In this document: positions 22,490 to 34,234 of the stretch, in pieces
How positions within the stretch are numbered: the first letter of the stretch is position 1
Layout of the letters: each line of letters begins with the position of its first letter
Source: Immersiella caudata
Lineage: Eukaryota > Ascomycota > Sordariomycetes > Sordariales > Lasiosphaeriaceae
NCBI GenBank assembly: GCA_030512335.1
Contig: JAULSU010000002.1
Span: 620,001 to 684,000, forward strand
Length of the DNA: 64,000 nt
Direction: 5' to 3'
Translations under genes and position numbers: made by a program
The notes under the pieces: generated by a model
What the model saw: the letters and a program-made list of their open reading frames with translations, nothing else
What the model was told of the DNA's origin: nothing
Database searches by the model: none

Positions 22490-24166
22490 ATGAGCGAAGC
22501 GCAAGAACCACTGATTGCCGACCCGGACAGGGCCGAGCCGGAGGCCGGCGATGATAACTTTGCCGATGGAGACCACCACTCGGAGCTGGGAAAACCGTCG
22601 GATGGCTTGTCGGCTGGCTTGTTCATATGGATGCTTACCTTCTCGGCCGGCATCAGCGGTCTTCTGTTTGGATGTGAGTGCCTTGTCCGGATGGTAGCGG
22701 ATTGTGTGATGTGGACACCGGTTCTGACATGCGACAGATGATACCGGCGTGATCTCAGCAACCCTCGTATCCATAGGCACATCGCTATCGAACAGGCCTC
22801 TTTCGTCGCTAGACAAATCAATCATCACATCATGCACTTCTCTCTTCGCACTCATCGTCTCACCCTTTGCCTCGATGGTCGCCGACGCTTGGGGGCGGAA
22901 ACGGGTGATACTGGTGGCGGACGCTCTCTTTATAAGCGGTGCCGTGTTACAAGCGGTTAGTTCGACCGTTACAATTATGGTTGCGGGCCGCTCAATTGTG
23001 GGAGCTGCGGTCGGTGCCGCAAGCTTTGTTGTGCCGCTTTACATCGCCGAGCTAGCTCCAGCGGCGCACAGAGGCCGATTGGTTACCATGACCGTTGTGT
23101 TCATTACACTTGGTCAAGTAGCGGCTTACATTGTGGGCTGGCTCTTTGGAGAATATGGCACGAAGGAGACGGCATGGAGGTGGATGGTTGGCCTTGGTGC
23201 TCTGCCTGCTGCGGTACAGCTCTGCATCCTGTTTCGGATGCCAGAGACACCACGATGGCTTGTGAAGGTGGGAAGATCGACCGCAGCGCGAAAAGTCATT
23301 GAGGACGTTTATGGCCACCACGACAGATCTTCACGACGTGTCGATGATACGCTCAAGAAGATCGAGATCGAAGTGCGGGAGGAGGAACAGGCCGTCAGGC
23401 TGCGCGCGAATCCTTGTTTCGGGGTTCCAGACTCGCTCTACGAACTCCTCAGTGTTCGCCGAAACCGTCGAGCACTGGCCATTGCTTGCCTGCTTCAGGG
23501 ACTCCAACAACTATGCGGATTCGTATGCATCTTGACCAACCTCGTGCCGCAACGTTTTAGCTGACATACTCCCAGAACTCTCTGATGTACTTCTCTGCCA
23601 CCATATTCACCATGCTCGGCTTCCCCGTACCTACACTTACGTCCCTCGTCGTCGCGGTAACCAATTTCGCATTCACCCTCGTCGCTCTCGCCTACGTCGA
23701 TCGCGTTGGAAGGAGGCGAATTCTCCTGTGGTCGATTCCGCTGATGATCGCTGGTCTGCTTCTTGCGGGCTACGGCTTCTCGTTTATTGAGCTCTCATCA
23801 GCTTCCACAGCGCCGGCGGCTCATGGAGCCGCGGTCGTTATCTTGGTCAGCATTATGCTGTATGTGGCAGGTTACGCGGTCGGACTCGGCAACGTGCCAT
23901 GGATGCAGAGCGAACTTTTCGCTTTGAACGTCCGGTCACTAGGCTCCGGAGTTGCAACGGCTACGAACTGGGGAGCAAATTTCGTTATTGGATTGACCTT
24001 TCTCCTTTTGATGGATGCCCTAACGCCAACATGGACTTTTGTCCTGTACGCCGGCATTTGCGCGGTTGGATACGGCTTGATCTGGGGCTTCTACCCCGAG
24101 ACGACGGGGTTAAGTCTTGAAGAAGCGGCGGCACTTCTGGAAGATGACAATTGGGGTCTCCGCTGA
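22490..24166 (+). CDS. MFS sugar porter, probable myo-inositol/hexose transporter
   Basis: Twelve-helix plasma-membrane proton symporter. Three exons, 22490..22673, 22738..23522 and 23576..24166, give 519 residues. Start MSEAQEPLIADPD precedes an acidic cytosolic tail; the first helix ends SGLLFGYDTGVISATLV, the Itr/sugar-porter signature, split by intron 1. Further signatures: DAWGRKRVIL (motif A), RSIVGAAVGAASFVVPLYIA, APAAHRGRLV, the PETPRWLVKVGR loop, GLQQLCGFNSLMYFSA, VDRVGRRRIL, and the C-terminal PETTGLSLEEA. The GFDTGVIS-like motif and the PETTG ending fit the inositol-transporter branch, but glucose/xylose carriers share them. Divergent from the SDR. Confidence 0.92.
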
Positions 24167-25594
24167 AGCTCGACGGACGGGTCCGGCCCTCAAGGGTCCT
24201 CCCGGATCATCATCCAAGTCTAGAAGTATTGGGTGGCAGCGCCATGCTGGTACCAAGCGCGACCGAGCGGAGCCGTTTCGATCTGTTTCTGCGCTAGCGA
24301 CAATCAAATCCACAATGAGGATCCACAGAGGTTCCTCCAGTCGCCCCAGTCTCTCGGCATGTCCGCCACTATGGAGCGGTTGCAGGCACAACACGAACGG
24401 CAATCGGCGGAAATTCGCGGCACCAGCAGCGGAATAACAGATTTTCTCGCCTTGCTGGGCACAACCGACAGTTTGTGTTGTTCCACCCGATGGTGAGGCT
24501 CTTCAATGCCAAGAGGGGTTTTCAATTTTCCCCTTTGTAATTGCAATGCTGGAACTTGGCGGGGCAACATCGTTAAATCCGAAACTTCGTGTCGTTGACG
24601 TAATTCCGCAAGCGCGGATGGGAACTAAGATGGGCTCATGCTCACCACACATCAAAACTACGCTACCGCTCTGACAACTGAGAATCAGATGAACTAGACC
24701 TTTCAATGCGAGTAAGCTGCAACCTAACAGCATGAAGCTCCTGCTCTCTCAAGTGGTGCGACGCAAGAATGAGTAAGAGCCCCTTGGATGTCTTGATCCC
24801 TCAGCAAAAACATCGGGTGCTTTGACCCGAACGTTGAAAACAGGAAGCTATTGATGGCTCGACCCCGCCTCCAATCCACCTGCGTCATCTCTCTGGTGGA
24901 ACCCGCCCATCTCATGGGGAGAGTCAGACAGGGTTGCGTGCAGCCAAATGCCGCCACCCCCTGCGCAGAAAAAAGCTTCCTCTTCGGCAGTCCACTCATG
25001 TACGACAGCGAGCTCCGATATCACCCTCGGGAGCAAAGTCAGAGAGTCGCTGACTGGAGGTGTCGCATGACTCTGGGGAACTCGAGCAGAGCTTGCACAG
25101 CCTGATTGGCTGTGTCACGGTGTATGCAATGCAAGTAGAAAGCATAATGCGAGCCGCGGTTGCTTACCTAGCCCTTCGTCCGATCCCAAAGCAGGCCCGT
25201 CCAAACTCCGCGAGAGGCGAGCGCCGAGGAAGGCCGAGGTTACAGAGGCCGACCATGACTCCAGAACAGCTCCAGTTTTATTTCTTGTTCCCAACAGGCG
25301 AGCCATGGTACACGAGCATACTACATAATGGATTAGGAGAAGGGGCGAAAAAATACGGCAGTCGTATGCTACGCTTTTAGTATAGGAAGGAAGGGATATC
25401 ACTCTACTACGAATTCGACCTTTTACCTACTCTCACCACTGCCGCTCGAGAGGACTCATTGTGCTGTCTTCGTCCCAACGACATCGCGGACTGTACTTCC
25501 AACTCTATTTGCTTACCAAAGGATAACATACGTTACCCCGTGACCAGCAGACGACAACCACAGAAACCACTGCTATCCCGCCGAATCGCCCCCA
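24167..25594. other. 1.4-kb gap between two transporter genes
   Basis: Holds the 3' region of the sugar porter and the promoter of the DHA1 transporter. Frames here (for example 25060-25380) have no motif. No RNA gene or repeat is seen. Confidence 0.5.
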
Positions 25595-27543
25595 ATGGCA
25601 TTCGACGAAGTCGACCGCGAAGTCGAGCGAGCCGAGCTCGACGCCGCGGGACAACCTTTTCCGCATCGCCGTAGCGAGGAGATTGAAAGGGTCATCTCGG
25701 CCTCGTCCGTCTCAACGATATCATCATCTAGCAGCGATGCCCGCGCCAGCAGGAGAGGCGTCGGCATGAGCCGAGTATCGACGCAGCGCGACTTGGAACG
25801 GCATCCTACCGAGCTTAGCCGCATCCATACGCAAAGAAGTCAACATAGTGCTACGGTCGGGAGGGATTTGAGGAGTAGGGAGTCTAAGAAGCCGTTGCTG
25901 CCGTTTGGAGCGGGGAAGCCGTATCCGCCTGTGTTGCCGGACCAGGAGGAGTATGTTGTTGAGTTTGAGGGGCCGGATGATCCGTTGCATGCGCAAAATT
26001 GGCCGTTGGGAAAAAAGTAAGTTGATATATTCGTTTCATTGCTCTGAGGGTGTAAGCTACTGACTAGTGGTCGTTGTACAGGATCTTCACGGCTGCGATT
26101 CTCGGATACACGACTATGGTTTCTGCGTTTGGCTCGAGTATCTTCTCTGCTGCTACGCGGTCGGTTGCTGCCGAGTTCAATGTCGGGACAACGGTTGCGC
26201 TCCTCGGAGTTTCGTTTTACGTTCTTGGGTTCGCGTTCGGCCCTACGTTGTGGGCACCTCTGTCAGAGCTGAAAGGTCGACGGCTGCCATTGATATTGGG
26301 CATGTTCGGGTTGTCGATCTTCTGCGTCGCTGCTGCTACTGCCAAGGACTTGCAGACGGTTCTCATAAGCCGATTCTTCGCGGGCTTCTTCGGCGCCTGC
26401 CCGCTCGCCGTCGTTGCGGCCACCTTCTCGGACATGTTCGACAACAGGACGCGAGGAATCGCTATCACCATCTTCTCCATGGCTGTCTTCACCGGCCCGC
26501 TGCTCGCCCCCTTCATCGGCGGCTTCATCGTGGATTCGTACCTCGGCTGGCGGTGGACCTCCTACCTCGTGGCCATCATGAGCTTCTTCGCTCTGGCTCT
26601 GGACGTCATCTTCTTCGAGGAGACATATCCCCCGCAGATCCTCGTCGGCAAAGCCGCTGAGCTGCGCCGCAGGACCCTGAACTGGGGCATCCACGCCAAG
26701 CAGGAGGAAATCGAAGTCGACTTCCGCGAGCTCGTCACCAAGAACTTCTCCCGCCCGATGCGCCTCCTCTTCACTGAGCCCATCGTCACTCTCCTCTCCA
26801 TCTACATGGCCTTCATCTACGGCCTCCTCTACCTCTTCCTCACCGCCTACCCCTTCGTCTTCCAGGGCATCCACCACTTCTCCGCCGGCGTCTCAGGCCT
26901 CACCTTCTTCGGCATGATCATCGGCCAGCTCATCGCCGGCGTCACCGTCCTCCTCCAACAACCCTGGTACAACCGCAAACTCACCGCCAACAACAACGTC
27001 CCCATCCCCGAATGGCGTCTCCCCTCCGTCATTGCCGGCGGCGCCTCCTTCGCCGCGGGCCTCTTCTGGTTCGGCTGGTCCGGCTACCGCGCATCAACCC
27101 ACTGGATCGTACCCACCCTCTCCGGTCTCTGCACCGGTTTCGGACTCATGTCCATCTTCCTCCAATCCACAAACTACCTAGTCGACGCCTACCTCATGTT
27201 CGCCGCGTCCGCCATCGCCGGGAACACCTTCCTTCGCTCCCTCTGCGGAGCCGCATTCCCGCTCTTCTCGAGCTATATGTTTGAAGGGATGGGTATCGAG
27301 TGGGCTTCGACCCTGCTAGGTGCTGTCGCCGCGGTCTTGGTACCCATTCCGGTGGTGTTTTATCTGTATGGGCATAAGATTCGCGCGAAGAGCACGTTTG
27401 CGCCTACGCCGCCTCCGAGGATGGGAGGGAATGCCTTGGGCAGGGATAGCGATATGAGCGATTCTGTGACGGCGGAGAAGGAGGCTGATGGGGGCGCGAC
27501 TGCGCAGGGAGGTGTGATGAGGAGGGGGGATAGTGCTGTCTAG
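25595..27543 (+). CDS. MFS drug/H+ antiporter, DHA1 family (Flu1/Tpo-like)
   Basis: Exports drugs, polyamines or toxic metabolites in exchange for protons. Two exons, 25595..26016 and 26082..27543, give 627 residues. The first 140 residues are a Ser/Arg-rich cytosolic tail ending FEGPDDPLHAQNWPLGKK, the typical fungal DHA1 lead-in. Twelve helices follow: SFYVLGFAFGPTLWAPLSEL with KGRR (motif A), then FFGACPLAVVAATFSDMFDN, MAVFTGPLLAPFIGGFIVDS (motif C, antiporter type), PMRLLFTEPIVTLLSIYMAF, and GLSIFLQ-like and NYLVDAYLMFAASAIAG near helix 10. The tail is Gly/Ala/Asp-rich. Codon use is strongly C-ending in the core, which suggests good expression. The substrate is unknown. Confidence 0.93.
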
Positions 27544-28279
27544 ACATGTTTGTTTTGTGCTATGATATGTGTGACGATGGTGAAAGAGGAAGAGAAGAGG
27601 GTAGCAGTTTGTGCGATGACGGCGTTTGGGTTTGGAAAAAGGGATTGGTTGTTTTCCTCTTTGATTGTATACCCATATCCAGCGACTACGCATATTAGAG
27701 TCTTTCTGCTGTCAGCGAGAGAAGGGGGTGCACATAGAGGGCAGGGGAAACTTACGGCTACCGCGGTGCACGATATCCGTACATAGAGGCTATGCTGTTT
27801 AATGACAATAATATATGACTGGATTGTCGGCATTCGAATGCTGCGGTTGGGAATTATACATCAAGCTGTCTGTTTTGACTTTGGTCACAGCAACCAACAC
27901 GCTCCAGCTTGCAACAATGTGTTCACACGTTCTAGCATCTTAAACCTTGAACAGAAAGAGGACTACGCAAGGTAATTCTTAGTGTTTACATTTACCAACT
28001 AATCGAGCAGACGCTCTACCAACAAACTCCTACACCAATACAACCATGACTCCCCACCCTGCCGCCTTGCTGCTCTCGTTGAGTTGGTCGACTGCTTCGA
28101 AAACGCCGCTCAAAATCATGCTGCCATGCAGCTGTATACATAACAGTTTTGACACTACCCCAAAATGCTTTCCTGCCCAGTATTCCATCCCACCAAACGA
28201 ACGCTCAGCCGTGATATGCTGCAAAATGTAGTAAAACTCAGACGCTGTGGAATCACCATCCTCCCCCCTGTCTTCCGAG
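27544..28279. other. Convergent 3' region, 0.7 kb
   Basis: Between the DHA1 gene and the open frame that extends from the SIF2-like gene. A/T-richer than the genes. No gene is recognised. Confidence 0.5.
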
Positions 28280-28831
28280 TTACTCGGTCTTCTTATCGTC
28301 CTCTGGCTTCAACGTGCGTCGTTGGAACCTTTTGTACTGGAAAGCACCGCTATCTGATGGCTCCGACGTGCACCCGCGAACACCCGATGGTTTGTCCTCT
28401 ATCACGAAGGAATTTTCGTCAATATCTGTGCCCTCCGTTCGCAGAAACTCGGCAAGAGACCACCTAGGTCGCCTTTCGGAGTGCCTCTTCAACTCCACCT
28501 GCAAACTACTGTTCGGCAAGGGCTGGTTTCTGCCCGCTGGAGCGGGCGAGGATTGGCTGGCCGTGCCAGGTCGCCCCGTCGAGTCCAGTTGGGTGGCTGC
28601 AAGACTTGCCCTTAGGCTTCGCAGCGATCGCTCTTGGGCACCCCGATCTCCCTTCCCTATCTCCGCTCTCATGTGCGGTGGGATAGCGGGGCGCGGCGAT
28701 ACGGTGATCGATATCGACCTCCAACCTGTGGCCTGTCCGGGAAGGGATGAGACGCCGAACTGCTTGCTATTGATACTTTGTTGACTGCTTCCAACTGCAG
28801 CGGAGATCTTGGTGATTTCTGTTTCACGGCC
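28280..28831 (-). CDS. Candidate C-terminal extension of the SIF2-like gene (183 codons)
   Basis: Directly after the TAG that ends the SIF2-like gene, the same frame stays open for 183 codons to a TAA at 28280-28282. It has no ATG until codon 54, so it is not a natural separate gene from its first codon. The predicted chain is hydrophilic and Ser/Pro/Arg-rich, with RRPRWSLAEFLRTEG and IDENSFVIEDKP near its end and a charged tail, and reads like protein. It can be joined by using a second acceptor (TTAG) that removes the last seven codons and the stop, or by stop readthrough. A small independent gene starting at the ATG at 28672 is the alternative. Confidence 0.45.
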   Translation of the reverse strand, partial: GRETEITKISAAVGSSQQSINSKQFGVSSLPGQATGWRSISITVSPRPAIPPHMRAEIGKGDRGAQERSLRSLRASLAATQLDSTGRPGTASQSSPAPAGRNQPLPNSSLQVELKRHSERRPRWSLAEFLRTEGTDIDENSFVIEDKPSGVRGCTSEPSDSGAFQYKRFQRRTLKPEDDKKTE

Positions 28832-31110
28832 CTAACGAAAATTGATAACAGCGAGCTGCGCGACGTCAGTAACAGCTAACGGGAAAGTGGCATGGCACTT
28901 ACTCTGCTATTAGCACCGTACACCAGCTTCTGGCCCTCCGAATCCCACCCGAGACAAGGCATAAACTCCTCGTCCGATTCGCTGTTACCCTTAGGGCTTT
29001 GCCATCCGGGATGTGGGACTCTATTCCAGCTCGCCCTGGGTATCGCGTTTTCGCCAATCTTCCATATCAGAATCTTCTCACTGGTGGCGCCAGCGAGGAA
29101 CGCGCCGTCAGGCGTGATGGAAAGACCAACAACCGCGAGGTTGTTCATTGTCATCGAGTACTTCGGCTTGTTGTCCATGCTTCGCACATTCCAGATGCAG
29201 ATTGCACCGTCATCGCCGCCTGATGCAAGTAGCCGCTCATCGTCAGCAGCGTCGCCTTTTAACGGTTGCCACTGGAGAGCATTGATGGGTCCAAGATGGG
29301 CGTTGATCAATCGTCGGTTACCCTGCTCATCCCAAAGCTAATCAGGTTGGTCAGCATCCGCGTAGGTACGTAGAAGCGCGAGGGGGGGTTCTTACATCGA
29401 TGGTGCCCCCGGTGCTAGCAGTCGCCACCAGCTTTGAGCGCCAATCAAACTGCACTTGAGCGAAGGTATCCTCGCGAGACGTCTTGAACTCTCTGCCTGG
29501 TACGATTCCCTGTTCCGTGCATCGGAGGGAGATGAGAGTAGCACCGCCGCAGAGGATGAACTCGGACTCGCTGATCCATGTGGCGTCGAGCTGCTCGAGG
29601 TTCAAGTCGTTGTCGGCAAGGAGGTGGGATCTAGATTCGGCGGCAGAGGAAGAGAAGACGGTAGCTAGCGCGCCCCCATTCTCCGGGCTGATGCCCAGGA
29701 TGTACTCATTGTTGGGGCTCCAACGCAGCTTGAGGACGGGGGGCTCGATGCCATCGAAGCGATGGACACTGGCGCCGTCAAGCCCTGCAATGGTTACACG
29801 GGCCTTGTTTCCAATCTCGACGGCAAGCGCAATGGCAGTGCCGGTCGTGTTCCAGGCCATAGCACTTACGGTCGCGTTTCGGGGCACATCATCGTCGAGG
29901 AGATTCTTGAAGGCTCGGGTGACACTGTCCACGTGATCTGACATGGTGTCTTCGGGAGCGGCCCCACGCGAGACGGTCCAAATGCGGGCTAGCGCATCGG
30001 TCCCGGCAGCCGCCAAGATGGATGGGTCGTTCGGGTTCCACTCGCAGTGCAGCACGATAGGGTTTTCGTTAGTTCGTGTTGGGGACGGCTCTGCGCCCTC
30101 TGAGGCGCCATCGGCGCCCAGGCGTAAAAACACCGTCTCTTGCGTGAGTTCGTGGACCTTGTCGACCTGAGTGCCCTGCTCGGGGCCCTCGGTGCGCGGG
30201 AGGGGGGATGCAGCCTGCTCACCCTCTAGTGGCGACGGGTAGGCGTGATTGTTGTTGTGGCTGTCGGTGTGGTGGTCAATTTCCATGGGTGTGGTGGCTG
30301 AATCTGCCCCGTTGTCGTAGCCGTTGCTCAGTCTTTGCCGCTTAGCGGAAGACGCATTTGGCAGTGCGTGATGCTGTCTGTCGACTGGCCGTTTTCTTGG
30401 GTTTTCGAGGCGCTCCTCCACCTCCGGCTCCGGTTCAGAGTCGTCCTCATCGTCGTCCTCCCCCTCCGCATCCTGCATCGCTGGCTCGTACTTGAGCGGC
30501 CCAAATACCCCCCGCGCCTCGGCCGTTCCCGGCACCTGCAAGACCCGTCAGCACCCCGGCACTGCAGCCCCGTGGGTGAGAAGCCAGCGCATCCGCCAAT
30601 TTTCACTGGGCGCCAAACAGAAATGAGAGATGAGTGCAAAGAGTGAGAGAGAACTTACCAGCTGCTGCTCAGCTTCATACTTTCTCTGGTAGTCTTCAAA
30701 AATGAGGCCCTTGTTGAGAAGGGTGACGAGCGCGTACGTGTGAACGTTGGGCGCGAACTCGAAATCCCGATGGGGCGCGTTGACTCGCCATTCTTTTTGG
30801 AGTTTTGCTGCGGTCTCTCGATAATCTGAAAATTGAAGGAAAGCGGAGCGCCGCGGTCAGTCTCACAAGGAACACAGCCGAGAGCCAGCGGCACGTCAAA
30901 CCGCCGGCCAAAAAACACACACACAAACTCAAAGCGACCTACTTGATTCGAGAAGATATCTGCATTCGAGGCAAAGCGGTCAGCGTTAGCCATTTCAAAC
31001 ACTGCACCTCCGCAGGCCACGAGGCCGAGGGTCTTGGAGGGCAGGGCAGCGAAAATGACGAACCTCCAGACGAGAAAGTTGACCCGGTCCGTGTCGAGAA
31101 GCTCCTTCAT
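28832..31110 (-). CDS. SIF2: TBL1/Sif2-type LisH-WD40 co-repressor subunit
   Basis: WD40 subunit of a histone-deacetylase co-repressor (Set3C in yeast, NCoR/SMRT in animals). Six exons fit: 31064..31110, 30943..30959, 30659..30825, 29396..30535, 28903..29337, 28832..28855, giving 609 residues. The N-terminus is a LisH module (TDRVNFLVWRYLLESNYRET, then AKLQKEWRVNAP and LNKGLIFEDYQRKYEAEQQL). A long acidic/Ser-rich linker with KRPVDRQHH and SAKRQRLS (possible NLS) follows, about residues 80-200. The C-terminal half is a WD40 propeller (CEWNPNDPSILAAAGTDALA, KLVATASTGGTIDLWDEQ, LASGGDDGAICIWNVRS, AGATSEKILIWKIGE), closing with LVYGANSRLAVINFR, equivalent to the last strand in TBL1. Exon 2 is a 17-nt microexon. 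See the extension entry for the 3' end. Confidence 0.92.
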
Positions 31111-34100
31111 TGTCGATGCACGGGTACCGACAATGCGGCGATGCTACGATATTCTAACTCCGTATGGCGATGAAACGGGTGAAGCGCGTCGGCAGGTGCG
31201 TGGCGAGCTGGACGAGCTGGTTGTTTGTTGATGGATTTGGATGTTGAGGTGAACCTGGAAGGACGGGAGGGAGGAACCTCGAATTGCAAGGTTGAGATTT
31301 GGGAGTGCGCCTTCGAAGCCCGCGCGCGGATTTGCTGGCAGGGCCCTGGGCTGGGCTGTTGCGTGTTTAGGCGAGCGACTAAAACGCAGGCCGAACGCTA
31401 GCCCAAGACCTGGCAAAGGCCCCGAAGTAGCCAGCAGCCCAGGCCGCGGCAGCGAACAGCTGCGCAGCACCACACAAACCGCAAAGAGGCTGCCACCCCC
31501 GGCTCGGGCCCCGCAGAGGCGGTCGACATTGATTGAAGCTACGTACCCCGGTACGAGACACCCGCCCAATCCACACGTTTTTAGACCAGGCAAGCTTCTC
31601 CCTGCCAAGTACCTTTTTTGCCTCAATCACTGTTCTCCTTTGGACAGCCGAGCGTCGGGGTTCCAGATTGTCGTCTTCACACCTGCCGCAAGCCGCCTGG
31701 CCCGGTGCCATGCGATGATCAGAGCTCCCCGTCGCAGAATCACCCATCAGATGAAGCATTTTCCGTCCAGAGGCTGCCGCCATCCCGTAGTCCGGGGATG
31801 CGGACGGATTGAGGTACCTGGCAGCGTTTTGCGGTGAGGAAACACGCACGACAGGAACCAAAGCATCGTGCCATGCATTCGAGCTGGCCTGTGTCCACCA
31901 CGGCGATTCGACGCCAAGGTTCCCTCGCCTTTGAGAAGCATCCACCTTTAACTTTGGGCGACCGGTACCGTCCGTTCGCTGAGGTATGACCGGAAGGAAT
32001 CTGTCTTCGGATCAAAGCCACACTCCCCTGGCCCAGGGCACGGAGGTTACCCGACAGCTTTCGTCTCTCGGCCTATTGCCATTTTGTCTGCACCTCCAAC
32101 AACGTTGAGGGATCGCTGTTTTCTGCGCGCACGCGCTTACGTATCGTCAACCTCGCAGGTGTGGTCCTCAGGCTGCAGCCTTGGGAACCATGGAGGTTGT
32201 TCGAGTACCCCCGCATTCGGTCTGCATTCCTGTGTCGCCACCACGGATTGAGGCATCGCGGACGAACCCAACACACATCGTCTTGAACGTCACAGTCGAG
32301 ATAGAAGCCATCTAGATTTGCGCGAGAGACAGCCGTGAGTATTTCTGTCGAGACATTGCCGAGTCCTCTACGGCCAGTCACCCCGTTCCCCTCCCAGTGG
32401 GCCCTCTTAGACACCTCCCGTCATCATCCCATGCCACAGACTCCGCTCCTCTGCACACAATGCCCATTTAATGTTATGCAGCCGTTTTTAACGCTCCACG
32501 GTGTGCACACATACTCAACCCATTTTGCACCTCTATCCATCAGAGCTCCCATCCAGTCTCAAAAGAGAGAGGATGACAGCGACGGGGAATTGTCTCCAGT
32601 TCTGAAAAGAGATGCTTTGCTCACGCCTTCAGGGCTGCAGGATCGCTGGGACACCTGCTAGGGGGAAGGGGGTCGGCGGCGGCGAGGGGGGCGGGTACGT
32701 ACCCTTTTCTTTGGGTTGATGAATTCGGGGGAACGAAAACGTGTGTGATCTGCTCTGGCGTTTCTGGACACGGCCTTCCCCCCAGATCATTGCCTCTTGA
32801 AATCGCCAGCCAATCAGCGCGACGTGGAATTCCTGCAGGGTGCCATGGCACCGGGGTCTTGAGATCTGTTGCGCAGGGCCAGTTGATTGGGCGCAGGCTT
32901 CTTGACATGCCTCGGACGATTTGTTTCAGGGGTACAAAAAAATGTACTGCAAAGTACAAGCACCCCGCCCCTCCACAATATCGCGTTGCAGGTATCTGCG
33001 ACCGGACCATTTCCGAGCACACACCAGCAGAATCAGCAGCACCGCCAAAGATGGCAACCGGTAAATATGGGCGGCCGGAGTGGTATCGGGGGTACGGGGA
33101 GATTGTCGACACCACTGGCCGACATCGAGGAAGAAAGACCGGTTATCTTGGTCGCGACCCTGTCGGATTTGCATGCTGGAAATGCGAGCGTCATTGGACC
33201 ACTCCATTGTGAGGCAAAGCAACAGCTATGCTGTGCATCGTATCGCCATCTGGCGCTGCAGCGCTGCAGCCTCACCGACCAATGCTGCTATCATGCCATC
33301 TTGTCGAAATCCGGGATGCGCACCACGCGCCTTGAGTTCGTCCACGTAGGATGCTGTTGGCCATGACGGGATGAACAAAGGGCCCGGGAATCGAGCGTTG
33401 AAGAGCTGCGCCCAGAAGGCGTCGGCATTTTCCCCTCAACACATCCCGTGTGGGGCTGATCTGGTGCCGCAAAGGCCCAACGGTGCATCAAGCAACGGCT
33501 CGCACGGAAATCCAAGACGATATTGCGTTAGCATGAAAAATGACAGAGGCGGAGCACCGCTCCCGGAACTTGGAAGGGGAATAGACAAATCTACAGTGCC
33601 TGTGGTGAATGAGGCGACCTTTCCTGAAGGTCCTTCATTTCTCCGTGGAGCCTGACCGAATTCTGGAAGGAGGGATGGAACAAACCGCTTCCCAGCCAGC
33701 CAGGGGGCCTGCCGCACTTCATCTCGGCCCAGATGCGGGCACTTCAGGCAATCGACGCCGTGGCTGTGCGCCGTCAGACAGTAAAAAGTAAAAAGCAGCT
33801 TCACCGCATGTTTCGTCTCGTCGCGTCTTCAAGCGCCGTCGCCGGAGCTGAGAAGACGGCGACAAATTCATTCGAGATGCGGTTTCGCAGCTTCGTGGAG
33901 CATGGTCTGTGCTTCTTCTCCCCAGCCTTCGCTTCCGCCGAGGGCAGTCCAGGGACGAGGAGCGGGCCGTGCTGGTTGCCTTGGCCAACTCGTCAGCAAT
34001 CGGCGGGGCGTGCAAGGGCCAAGTGCATGAAACAGCACGTGCACGTCATCTGTTTGCGGCCTTGACGCCTCAGGCAGCAACAGAGCCACCGAAGGCAGTC

Positions 34101-34218
34101 TGCCGAATCGGGACTGGCGCTCCAAGGCCCGAACCTCTGGCCACGAAAAGGCGCGACGGGTGAAGAGTGTCAGAGCTGAGAAGACAAGACGACGAGCTCC
34201 CACTTGAAGCATGCCAAA
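31111..34218. other. 3.1-kb divergent intergenic region
   Basis: Separates the SIF2-like gene (-) from the TMEM115-like gene (+). GC-rich overlapping frames on both strands have no motif or splice partners. The antisense frame at 33868-34737 runs into the TMEM115 coding region and is a shadow. Confidence 0.5.
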
Positions 34219-34234
34219 ATGCCACCCCGAATAA
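34211..34234 (+). promoter_or_regulatory. Overlapping upstream ORF of the TMEM115-like gene
   Basis: A seven-codon frame (MPKCHPE, stop TAA) starts at 34211, eight bases before the main ATG at 34219, and ends inside the main coding region in another frame. If it lies in the mRNA it could lower translation of the main frame. Confidence 0.4.

Noticed and set aside
26263..26877. 204-codon minus-strand frame, very rich in Glu/Asp
   Set aside because: Antisense shadow of the C-biased DHA1 transporter.
20707..27543. Secondary-metabolite gene cluster
   Set aside because: SDR and transporters are typical members, but no PKS, NRPS, terpene synthase, P450 or pathway regulator is in the window.
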